This document shows positions 1 to 6,370 of a stretch of DNA of 64,000 bases, piece by piece. Location: NCBI RefSeq assembly GCF_006352025.1, contig NZ_CP040936.1, positions 4,280,001-4,344,000 on the forward strand, written 5' to 3'. The stretch is from Hymenobacter sp. DG01. GTDB lineage: Bacteria; Bacteroidota; Bacteroidia; Cytophagales; Hymenobacteraceae. The notes below the pieces were generated by a model. It was not told the DNA's origin and made no database searches. It worked only from the letters and a program-made list of their open reading frames with translations. Within the stretch, counting starts at the first letter, position 1. Every line of letters starts with the position of its first letter. The position numbers and the translations under genes are program-made.

Positions 1-417
1 CGGAAGGCGGTGAGCCTTTACGAGGAAAGCGTAGAGTATTGGATGGCCCTGGCGGCGGCAGAATACCAGATTGGCAACATCGTATCGGCCATTGAGGCTT
101 ATGAGAAAGCCGTGGAGGTAGCCCCCGACAATAAGGACGCCTGGCTGAACTGGAGCATCATCCTGTACGAGCAAGGCAACTTCGATGGGGCCATTGACCT
201 GATGCGCAATGCCGTGGAAATTCAGCCTCTGGAGGCCGAGTTGCACTACCGCCTGTGCGCCTACCTGCTGGCCGGCGGCCGCTACCGCGAAGCCTACCAG
301 TGCCTGGAAAACGCCCTGGTGCTCGACTTCGACAAGCACCGCCTGCTGTTCGATTACTTCCCGGAGCTGGAGTCGCAGAAGGCGCTGGCCCGGCTGATTG
401 ACCAGTACCGGAAGTAA
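1..417 (+). CDS. TPR-repeat protein, C-terminal part (5' end outside window)
   Basis: The reading frame is open from the first base of the window, so the start lies upstream; the GTG at 10 is internal. The visible 138 residues form tandem helix-turn-helix tetratricopeptide repeats, with the typical spacing of small and aromatic residues (for example AEYQIGNIVSAIEAYEKAVE followed by a repeat with DAWLNWSIILYEQGNFDGAI). TPR domains are protein-protein interaction scaffolds, and no catalytic domain is visible in this fragment. The C-terminus ends in a charged helix (LARLIDQYRK). A hairpin terminator follows. The true length and partner cannot be told from this window. Confidence 0.85.
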   Translation, partial: RKAVSLYEESVEYWMALAAAEYQIGNIVSAIEAYEKAVEVAPDNKDAWLNWSIILYEQGNFDGAIDLMRNAVEIQPLEAELHYRLCAYLLAGGRYREAYQCLENALVLDFDKHRLLFDYFPELESQKALARLIDQYRK

Positions 418-436
418 AGAAGACAGTACCAGAAAC

Positions 437-481
437 AAGGGCCTTACCTGCCGGATCGGGGGTAGGGCCCTTTTGCTTTTT
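437..481 (+). terminator. Rho-independent terminator after TPR gene
   Basis: An AAGGGCC arm at 437-443 pairs with GGGCCCTT at 465-472, followed by a T-rich stretch (TTTTGCTTTTT). It separates the TPR gene from the promoter of the next gene. Confidence 0.7.
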
Positions 482-503
482 AACTGGTTACAGAATTCGG
501 GCG

Positions 504-511
504 TACTTTTG
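504..511 (+). promoter_or_regulatory. Bacteroidota-type -7 box upstream of comA
   Basis: TACTTTTG matches the Bacteroidota -7 consensus TAnnTTTG, 77 nt upstream of the chosen comA ATG. No clear TTG -33 element is seen. Confidence 0.5.
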
Positions 512-588
512 GGCCTAGCGGCGGCGCTATATAGTCGGCGCATTTGGTTCTTCGTCCCCCGGACTTTCCGTCTTTAAGACCCTACAGC

Positions 589-1422
589 ATGAATTACACG
601 CTTAACCAACTCCCCGAACGCACCCAGAAACCGCGCGAGCAAGGCTTTACCATGGTCATGGATAAAGGCCTGAGCGTGCGCGAGGTAGAAGACTTTCTGG
701 AGGTAGGGGCTACCTACACGGACATTGTAAAGCTGGGCTGGGCTACGTCCTACGTGAACCCCAACCTCAAGCGCAAGCTGGCGGTGTACAAGGAGGCCGG
801 CATTCCGGTGTACTTCGGCGGAACGCTGTTTGAGGCCTTCATCATCCGCAATCAGTTCGACGATTACCGCCGCCTGCTGGATACGTTCGGGATGGAGTAC
901 GCCGAGGTATCGGACGGGTCCATCGACCTGAACCACGACAAGAAGCTGGAGTTTATCCGCACCCTGAGCCAGGACGTGAAGGTGCTCTCGGAGGTAGGAT
1001 CCAAGGACGCGGAGAAAATCATTCCGCCCTACAAGTGGATTTCGCAGATGAAAACGGAGCTGGAAGCTGGCGCCGTGAAAGTAATCGGCGAAGCGCGGGA
1101 GGCCGGCAACGTAGGCTTGTTCCGGAGCACCGGCGAGGTGCGCTCGGGCCTGGTAGAAGAAATTCTGACCCAGATTCCCTTCGAAAAAATCATTTGGGAA
1201 GCACCCCAGAAGGCCCAGCAGGTGTGGTTTATTAAGCTGCTGGGGGCCAACGTGAACCTGGGCAACATCGCGCCCAACGAAATCATCAGCCTCGAAACGA
1301 TTCGGCTGGGCCTGCGCGGCGACACGTTCACCGACTTCCTGGACATGGACAACGTGGACGAGATGTTCAAGCCCGAGCCCAAGGTAGCCGGCAAGCCCGG
1401 TACCTCCATGCCCCGCGGCTAA
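589..1422 (+). CDS. comA: Phosphosulfolactate synthase (ComA family)
   Basis: The 277-residue product has the features of the ComA TIM-barrel family, which joins phosphoenolpyruvate and sulfite into phosphosulfolactate: an N-terminal MDKGLS segment, the TDIVKLGWATS strand, the IPVYFGGTLFE loop and the VSDGSIDL region, then a conserved C-terminal segment (GLRGDTF). The start is the ATG at 589; the frame is open from 544, but the extra 15 residues look non-coding. In methanogens the reaction begins coenzyme M synthesis. In aerobic Bacteroidota the product's fate is not established, and entry into sulfolactate or sulfonate metabolism is inference. No other coenzyme M gene is next to it. Family assignment is strong, in vivo role uncertain. 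Confidence 0.88.
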   Translation: MNYTLNQLPERTQKPREQGFTMVMDKGLSVREVEDFLEVGATYTDIVKLGWATSYVNPNLKRKLAVYKEAGIPVYFGGTLFEAFIIRNQFDDYRRLLDTFGMEYAEVSDGSIDLNHDKKLEFIRTLSQDVKVLSEVGSKDAEKIIPPYKWISQMKTELEAGAVKVIGEAREAGNVGLFRSTGEVRSGLVEEILTQIPFEKIIWEAPQKAQQVWFIKLLGANVNLGNIAPNEIISLETIRLGLRGDTFTDFLDMDNVDEMFKPEPKVAGKPGTSMPRG

Positions 1423-1460
1423 CCGCTTGCAGAAACCACCGTTTTGCGGTACACTTACGA

Positions 1461-1491
1461 AGGCTGCGTCAACTGTTGGCGCAGCCTTTTT
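1461..1491 (+). terminator. Terminator after comA, abutting next start
   Basis: GGCTGCG (1462-1468) pairs with CGCAGCC (1480-1486) and is followed by TTTTT. The next ORF's ATG at 1494 lies only 2-3 nt beyond the T tract, which argues against the upstream in-frame TTG at 1476, buried in the loop. Confidence 0.8.
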
Positions 1492-1493
1492 CT

Positions 1494-2453
1494 ATGCCTA
1501 TGCTTCACTTTCTACGACGCGCCGGTTACCAAACCCTTCTGGGACTAGCTCTGCTGCTGCCCGGCCTAGCCTGTGCGCAGGCACCGGCCGCCCCTGCGGA
1601 TACCACCACTTACAACCCCGCCAATACCCTGCTGTGGCGGGTTTCCGGGCCCGGCGTTACGGGCGCTTCTTACGTGTTCGGGACCATGCACGCCCTCTGC
1701 CCCGACGACGCGGCCATGCCGGCTGAAATGGCCACCGCCTTCCAGGAAAGCCAGCAGCTGGTACTGGAGCTAGATATGGACGCGCCCGATTTCAACAAGC
1801 AGATGCGCCGGGCCGTGCAGCTGCCCTGGCCCAACAGCCTGCGCCGCGTGCGCAAGCAGAGCGACTACCGGGTGGTGCGCAAGTTTTTCAAGTTCCGCCT
1901 GCACCAGCCCATTCTGCCGTTTATCCTGATGAAGCCCGCCTTTGTGGAGTCGTACGTGTACAGCACCCTGCTGCCGTGCACGCCGGTAAGCTACGAGGAA
2001 CAGCTGGTGCAGCTGGCCCAGCAGCAGCACAAGGAGCTACTGGGGCTGGAAACCATTCAGCAGCAGATGGCCTCGCTGGATAGTATTTCCTACCCCCGGC
2101 AGATGCTGGCCCTGGTGAAAGCCATTCAGGAGTACGACACCTACGCGCCCCTCATGCAGCAGATGGTGGCCATGTACCAGGCCCGGAACGTGGACGCCCT
2201 CTACCGCTTCGTGGTGGACCCTACCCGCAACCCCGACCAAAGCGAGGTAGCCGACCTGGCCCAGCGCAATCAGAACTGGATTCCGCAGATGAAAACCCTG
2301 ATGCAGGCCAAGCCCACGTTTTTTGCCGTAGGGGCCGGGCACTTGGGCGGCCCTACAGGCGTGCTGCAGCTTCTGCGCCAGCAGGGCTACCAGCTGGAGC
2401 CCGTACTGCTCTCGAAAGCCCCGGCGGCTCAGGCGCCTACCCCCGTGCGGTAG
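1494..2453 (+). CDS. TraB/GumN family secreted protein
   Basis: The 319-residue protein begins with a signal peptide (basic LRRAGY, hydrophobic LLGLALLLPGLACAQ, probable cleavage after AQA). The mature part opens with the TraB/GumN hallmarks: a LLWRVSG strand, then SYVFGTMHALCP with the conserved G-T-x-H, and VLELDMD soon after. A second conserved GAGHLGGPTGVLQLL segment lies near the C-terminus, in the position of the family's second metal-site motif. The family is related to Tiki metalloproteases and is often annotated only as TraB/GumN; substrate unknown. ATG codons at 1494 and 1500 are both possible; the upstream TTG overlaps a terminator hairpin and is unlikely. Confidence 0.85.
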   Translation: MPMLHFLRRAGYQTLLGLALLLPGLACAQAPAAPADTTTYNPANTLLWRVSGPGVTGASYVFGTMHALCPDDAAMPAEMATAFQESQQLVLELDMDAPDFNKQMRRAVQLPWPNSLRRVRKQSDYRVVRKFFKFRLHQPILPFILMKPAFVESYVYSTLLPCTPVSYEEQLVQLAQQQHKELLGLETIQQQMASLDSISYPRQMLALVKAIQEYDTYAPLMQQMVAMYQARNVDALYRFVVDPTRNPDQSEVADLAQRNQNWIPQMKTLMQAKPTFFAVGAGHLGGPTGVLQLLRQQGYQLEPVLLSKAPAAQAPTPVR

Positions 2454-2484
2454 CCCAACCTCAACGCCTTCAATTCAGTAAGAG

Positions 2485-2515
2485 AAAAGCCCGGCCGTAT
2501 CAGGTCGGGCTTTTG
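2485..2515 (+). terminator. Terminator after TraB/GumN gene
   Basis: AAAAGCCCG (2485-2493) and CGGGCTTTT (2506-2514) form a perfect 9-bp stem ending in a T tract. Confidence 0.8.
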
Positions 2516-2536
2516 TTGTCTTCTATGCTTACTGAA

Positions 2537-3874
2537 ATGAATCGGAATCTTTCGGGCCCTGCCCTGAGCCTGCTTACGTTGCTGGCGGCCTGCGGCGGCC
2601 CCTCGAAGCAGGAAAAAGCCGAAGCGGCAGCCACTACCCCCGCCGACACGGTTGCTACCCCCACCACCGCCGTAAACCTGCCCGAGCCCTACGCTTCGGA
2701 GTCAACGACCAAGCGCAGCAAGGTAATTGGCTGGCCCCAGGGCAAAACGCCCACCGCGCCGGCCGGTTTTGTGGTAACCAAGTACGCCGATGGCTTCGAG
2801 AGCCCGCGCAACGCCTACGTGCTGCCCAACGGCGACGTGTTGGTGGCCGAGTCGAACACCATTCCCAAGGACCCGAAGAAGAAAGTAGTAGCGGCCCTCG
2901 ATCTGGACCCCTCCCGGTCGTTGCGGGCCACCAGCGCCAACCGTATCACCCTGCTCCGCGACGCCGACAAAGACGGCAAGCCCGAGCTGCGCGAAACGTT
3001 CCTGGCCGGCCTGAACCAGCCCTTCGGCATGCTGGTGCTCGATAAGTATTTCTATGTGGCCAACACCAACGGCGTGTGGCGCTACCCCTACCAGGTGGGC
3101 CAAACCAAAATTGCGGGCCAGGGCCAGAAAATTATGGATTTGCCCGCTGGCGGCTACAACAACCACTGGACCCGCAATCTGCTGGGCGGCCCCAAGGGCT
3201 CCAAGATTTACGTGTCGGTGGGCTCGTCGTCGAACGTGGCCGAGCATGGCATAAAGGAGGAAGAGCGCCGGGCCAACGTGCTGGAAATAAACCCCGATGG
3301 CTCGGGTGAGAAAGTGTACGCCGCCGGCCTGCGCAACCCCGTAGGCCTCGACTGGGCCCCCGGCACCCAAACCCTCTGGACGGCCGTGAATGAGCGGGAC
3401 GAGCTGGGCGACGAGCTGGTGCCTGACTACCTGACCAGCGTGAAGCCGGGCGCTTTCTACGGCTGGCCCTACGCCTATTTCGGGCAGCACGAAGACCCGC
3501 GCCGCAAGGGTGAGCGGCCTGATCTGGTGCAGAAAACGGTGGTGCCCGAGGTGCCGCTGGGGGCACATACGGCCTCGCTGGGCTTGGCTTTCTACAAGGG
3601 CGACGCCTTCCCGGCTCAGTACCGCAACGGCGCCTTCATTGGGCAGCACGGCTCCTGGAACCGCTCCGAGTTTTCGGGCTACAAAGTGGTGTTCGTGCCC
3701 TTCAAAGACGGTAAACCCAGCGGCCCCATGCAGGATTTCCTGACGGGCTTTATTGCCAACGCCGCCGAGAAGGAAGTGTACGGCCGCCCCGTAGGCATCA
3801 CCTACCTGCCCGATGGCTCCCTGCTGGTGGCCGATGATGCCGCCGATACGCTCTGGCGCGTGGCTGCCCGCTAA
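2537..3874 (+). CDS. Sorbosone dehydrogenase-like beta-propeller lipoprotein
   Basis: The 445-residue product starts with a lipoprotein signal (LSLLTLLAACGG; lipobox LAAC), then a low-complexity Ala/Thr linker, then a six-bladed propeller of the PQQ-dependent sugar dehydrogenase/L-sorbosone dehydrogenase type. Visible propeller segments include GFESPRNAYVLPNGDVLVAE, GLNQPFGMLVL, AAGLRNPVGLDWAPGT and a C-terminal PVGITYLPDGSLLVADD. The ATG at 2537 gives a normal lipoprotein signal; ATG 2525 adds four residues and is the alternative. It probably oxidises a sugar or aldose outside the inner membrane with an acceptor protein, but no cytochrome domain is fused here, so substrate and acceptor are unknown. 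Confidence 0.82.
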   Translation: MNRNLSGPALSLLTLLAACGGPSKQEKAEAAATTPADTVATPTTAVNLPEPYASESTTKRSKVIGWPQGKTPTAPAGFVVTKYADGFESPRNAYVLPNGDVLVAESNTIPKDPKKKVVAALDLDPSRSLRATSANRITLLRDADKDGKPELRETFLAGLNQPFGMLVLDKYFYVANTNGVWRYPYQVGQTKIAGQGQKIMDLPAGGYNNHWTRNLLGGPKGSKIYVSVGSSSNVAEHGIKEEERRANVLEINPDGSGEKVYAAGLRNPVGLDWAPGTQTLWTAVNERDELGDELVPDYLTSVKPGAFYGWPYAYFGQHEDPRRKGERPDLVQKTVVPEVPLGAHTASLGLAFYKGDAFPAQYRNGAFIGQHGSWNRSEFSGYKVVFVPFKDGKPSGPMQDFLTGFIANAAEKEVYGRPVGITYLPDGSLLVADDAADTLWRVAAR

Positions 3875-3903
3875 ACCCCCGTGGCCCTTTGCCCTTCCTG
3901 CTA

Positions 3904-3938
3904 CCCCGCGCCTGCTTCCGAAGGCGCGGGGTTTATTT
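3904..3938 (+). terminator. Terminator after sorbosone dehydrogenase-like gene
   Basis: CCCCGCGCC (3904-3912) pairs with GGCGCGGGG (3923-3931), followed by TTTATTTT. Confidence 0.85.
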
Positions 3939-3983
3939 TGCCAGCAAACAAAATCATCCTTAAAAAGCAGTTCCCGAAGCTGC

Positions 3984-3991
3984 TAAGTTTG
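3984..3991 (+). promoter_or_regulatory. -7 box almost touching the methyltransferase start codon
   Basis: TAAGTTTG is an exact TAnnTTTG match ending only 6 nt before the ATG at 3998. If used, the transcript would start at or within a few bases of the start codon (leaderless or nearly so). Confidence 0.5.
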
Positions 3992-3997
3992 CGACCT

Positions 3998-4666
3998 ATG
4001 AACAGGTTGTTGGCTACCCTGCGTCGCTGGCTTCGCCAGGCCGTTCCTCCCTCGCGCCGGATAAAATCGGAGCACAGTGGGGTACTGGAAATTACCTGGC
4101 AGGAAGGCCGGAAGGTGCTGAATACGGCGCACGCCAACTACTCCTACGGTCCTCTGCACACCGTAATGCGCTATGGCCTGCTGTTCACGGAACCCGCCAC
4201 CGCCGGGGCCATACTGGTGCTGGGCCTGGGCGGGGGCTCGGTGGTGCAGATGCTGCGTCAGGAGTACCTGGCCCCGGGCCCTATTACGGCCGTGGAGCTG
4301 GACCCAGTAGTTATCGGGGTGGCGGCGGAGGAGTTTGCCATTCGGCCCGACGATACGCTGCGGATTGTGTGCGCCGACGCCTTTGCGTGGGTAGCCACGG
4401 CCCCGGCGGGTGGGTTCGGCCTCGTGGTAGTCGATTTGTTTATTGACCTCGACCTGCCGGCCGGATTGTACCAGGCGGCCTTCTGGCAGCATTTGTGGCG
4501 TTTGTTGCGGCCCGGCGGCCACGTGGTGTTCAATACGTTGCTCAGCACGGAGGTGTGGGTTGAAAACCAGGAGGTGAGCCAGTACCTAGAGCAGCTGGGG
4601 TTTGAGGTGAAGGAAGTGGAAGTGGAAGAGTTTAACCGCCTGCTCATTCTGCGCAAGCCTGCCTGA
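3998..4666 (+). CDS. Spermidine synthase-like SAM-dependent methyltransferase
   Basis: This 222-residue protein has the nucleotide-binding core of the spermidine synthase/class I methyltransferase fold: ILVLGLGGGSVVQML (glycine-rich motif I), ITAVELDPVVIGVA (acidic end of strand 2), then VVVDLFIDL and LRPGGHVVFNTLL. True spermidine synthases are about 280 residues and start with a longer beta-sheet domain, which is reduced here, so it is a spermidine-synthase-like protein whose substrate cannot be assigned. The start at 3998 follows a terminator and a -7 box; the upstream ORF extension crosses the terminator and is rejected. Followed by the separately translated DedA gene. Confidence 0.8.
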   Translation: MNRLLATLRRWLRQAVPPSRRIKSEHSGVLEITWQEGRKVLNTAHANYSYGPLHTVMRYGLLFTEPATAGAILVLGLGGGSVVQMLRQEYLAPGPITAVELDPVVIGVAAEEFAIRPDDTLRIVCADAFAWVATAPAGGFGLVVVDLFIDLDLPAGLYQAAFWQHLWRLLRPGGHVVFNTLLSTEVWVENQEVSQYLEQLGFEVKEVEVEEFNRLLILRKPA

Positions 4667-4747
4667 GCCTCGCCAGGGGTTGAGTGCTTTGGGTGGGGTA
4701 GGGTTTTGCCGGGCAAGTGCTTTCTTTGCAGGCTCAACCCCCGTTCT

Positions 4748-5404
4748 ATGGAAATCCTGAAGCATCTCATCGATTTTGTTCTCCACCTCGATAAGCACTT
4801 AGCCGAAATTATTCAGGACTATGGCGCCTGGACGTATGCCATCCTGTTCCTTATCATTTTCGTGGAAACGGGGGTAGTGGTGCTGCCCTTCCTGCCCGGC
4901 GATTCTCTGCTGTTCGCGGCGGGCTCTTTGGCTGCTATGCCGGCCAACGGGCTGAACGTGTGGACCATGATGGGCCTGCTGATTCTGGCTGCCGTGCTCG
5001 GCGATACGCTCAACTACCACATCGGCGACTTCCTGGGGCCCCGGGTGTTCCGCGAGAACTCGCGGTTTCTGAAGCGCGAGCACCTCGAAAAAACCCAGGC
5101 CTTCTACCAGAAGCACGGCGCGAAAACCATCATCATTGCCCGCTTCATTCCCATTATCCGCACGTTTGCGCCGTTCGTGGCCGGGGTAGGCACCATGAGC
5201 TACGCCAAGTTTCTATCGTACAACGTGGTAGGAGCGGTGCTGTGGGTGGTGCTGCTTACAGGCGCCGGCTACTTCCTGGGGAGCATTCCCTGGATTCAGA
5301 AGAATTTCGGTCTGTTCACCATCGGCATTATCGTTGTATCGGTGCTGCCGGCCGTGTTCGAATTTATGAAGGGCCGCCGGACCAGCAGCCGGCGGGTGGC
5401 TTAA
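4748..5404 (+). CDS. DedA family (SNARE-associated) membrane protein
   Basis: The 218-residue protein is a typical DedA family member: an amphipathic N-terminal helix, the hallmark segment VVVLPFLPGDSLLFAAGSLA, the GDTLNYHIGDFLGPR segment, and the HGAKTIIIARFIPIIRTFAP motif with its conserved arginines, then two C-terminal membrane helices. DedA proteins are inner-membrane lipid transporters or scramblases needed for proton-motive-force homeostasis and envelope integrity, many of them moving undecaprenyl phosphate or phosphatidylethanolamine. The start at ATG 4748 fits the family length. It lies downstream of the methyltransferase in the same direction with an 81-nt gap and is followed by a strong terminator. 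Confidence 0.93.
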   Translation: MEILKHLIDFVLHLDKHLAEIIQDYGAWTYAILFLIIFVETGVVVLPFLPGDSLLFAAGSLAAMPANGLNVWTMMGLLILAAVLGDTLNYHIGDFLGPRVFRENSRFLKREHLEKTQAFYQKHGAKTIIIARFIPIIRTFAPFVAGVGTMSYAKFLSYNVVGAVLWVVLLTGAGYFLGSIPWIQKNFGLFTIGIIVVSVLPAVFEFMKGRRTSSRRVA

Positions 5405-5430
5405 GCTGGACTATTAAATAAATGATAAGA

Positions 5431-5466
5431 ACCGTTCGGCCTGGTTTGGGGCCGAACGGTTTTTTG
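5431..5466 (+). terminator. Terminator after dedA
   Basis: ACCGTTCGGCC pairs perfectly with GGCCGAACGGT (5450-5460) and is followed by TTTTTTG. Confidence 0.92.
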
Positions 5467-5497
5467 TTGTTGTTTACAAAGCAATTATCTGTGCCTT

Positions 5498-6241
5498 ATG
5501 CCTGAATTCGGACTTCTGGGACGTTCCTTGCGTCACTCCTTTTCTCAAACCTATTTTTCCCAGAAATTTCACAATCTGGACCTGTCCGATCATCGGTACG
5601 AGCTGTTCGAGCTGGCTACGATGGACGAGCTGCCTGCCCTGCTGACCCGCCACCCGGACCTGCGGGGCCTGAACGTAACTATTCCCTATAAAGAGCAGGT
5701 GTGGCCCTTTCTGAACGAGGTAGCGCCTTCCGCCGCTCGCGTAGGGGCCGTGAACGTAATTGAGTTTCGGGAAGATGGACAGCTGATCGGGCACAACACC
5801 GACTACCTGGGCTTCCGCGACTCGCTTCGTTCGTTTCTGCCCAAAGGCGGCCTTGCCGGGGTTCGGGCCCTGATTCTGGGTAGCGGGGGCGCCTCTAAAG
5901 CCGTGGAAGTGGCTCTGCGCGAGTTGGATATTGCTTACTGGGTGGTGTCGCGCAACCCGCTGGGCCCCGGGCTTACCTACCAGGACCTGACGCCCCAGTT
6001 GCTGCAGGAACATGCCCTCATCATCAATACCACTCCTTTGGGCACCACCCCAAACGTAGAGGAGTGCCCGCCCATTCCCTACCCCTACCTGCGCGCCCAT
6101 CACTACCTCTACGACCTCATCTACAACCCTACCGAAACCGAGTTCATGAAGCGCGGCGCTGCGGCCGGGGCACAAACCAAAAACGGCTTCGAGATGCTCT
6201 GCCTCCAGGCCGAAGCCGCCTGGAAAATCTGGAATCAGTGA
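5498..6241 (+). CDS. aroE: Shikimate dehydrogenase
   Basis: The 247-residue protein reduces 3-dehydroshikimate to shikimate with NADPH in the chorismate pathway. Family motifs seen in order: GLLGRSLRHSFS (substrate serines), LRGLNVTIPYKE (catalytic lysine), VGAVNVIEF, IGHNTDYLGF (catalytic Asp), the nucleotide-binding loop ALILGSGGASKAV and the C-terminal FEMLCLQAEAAWKIW. The variable loop after the Rossmann motif is short, giving a length slightly below the E. coli enzyme, which is common in Bacteroidota. It is monocistronic, bounded by a terminator upstream and a palindromic repeat downstream that separates it from the convergent receptor gene. Confidence 0.95.
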   Translation: MPEFGLLGRSLRHSFSQTYFSQKFHNLDLSDHRYELFELATMDELPALLTRHPDLRGLNVTIPYKEQVWPFLNEVAPSAARVGAVNVIEFREDGQLIGHNTDYLGFRDSLRSFLPKGGLAGVRALILGSGGASKAVEVALRELDIAYWVVSRNPLGPGLTYQDLTPQLLQEHALIINTTPLGTTPNVEECPPIPYPYLRAHHYLYDLIYNPTETEFMKRGAAAGAQTKNGFEMLCLQAEAAWKIWNQ

Positions 6242-6250
6242 AATAACACC

Positions 6251-6326
6251 TGTCATCCTGACGAAGGAAGGACCTCTACCTAGGGCACTTACTCCCGGTA
6301 GAGGTCCTTCCTTCGTTAGGATGACA
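6251..6326. repeat. Palindromic dispersed repeat, copy 1
   Basis: A 30-nt left arm (6251-6280, starting TGTCATCCTGACGAAGGAAG) and a 30-nt right arm (6297-6326) are reverse complements with one mismatch, separated by 16 nt. The GTCATCCTGA ... GAAGGACCTCTAC core recurs at 11175-11254. It lies between two convergent genes and could also act as a bidirectional terminator. Confidence 0.85.
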
Positions 6327-6370
6327 GGGTTTCCTTTACCTCGCCACCTCACTACCCCACCACTTCTCCG

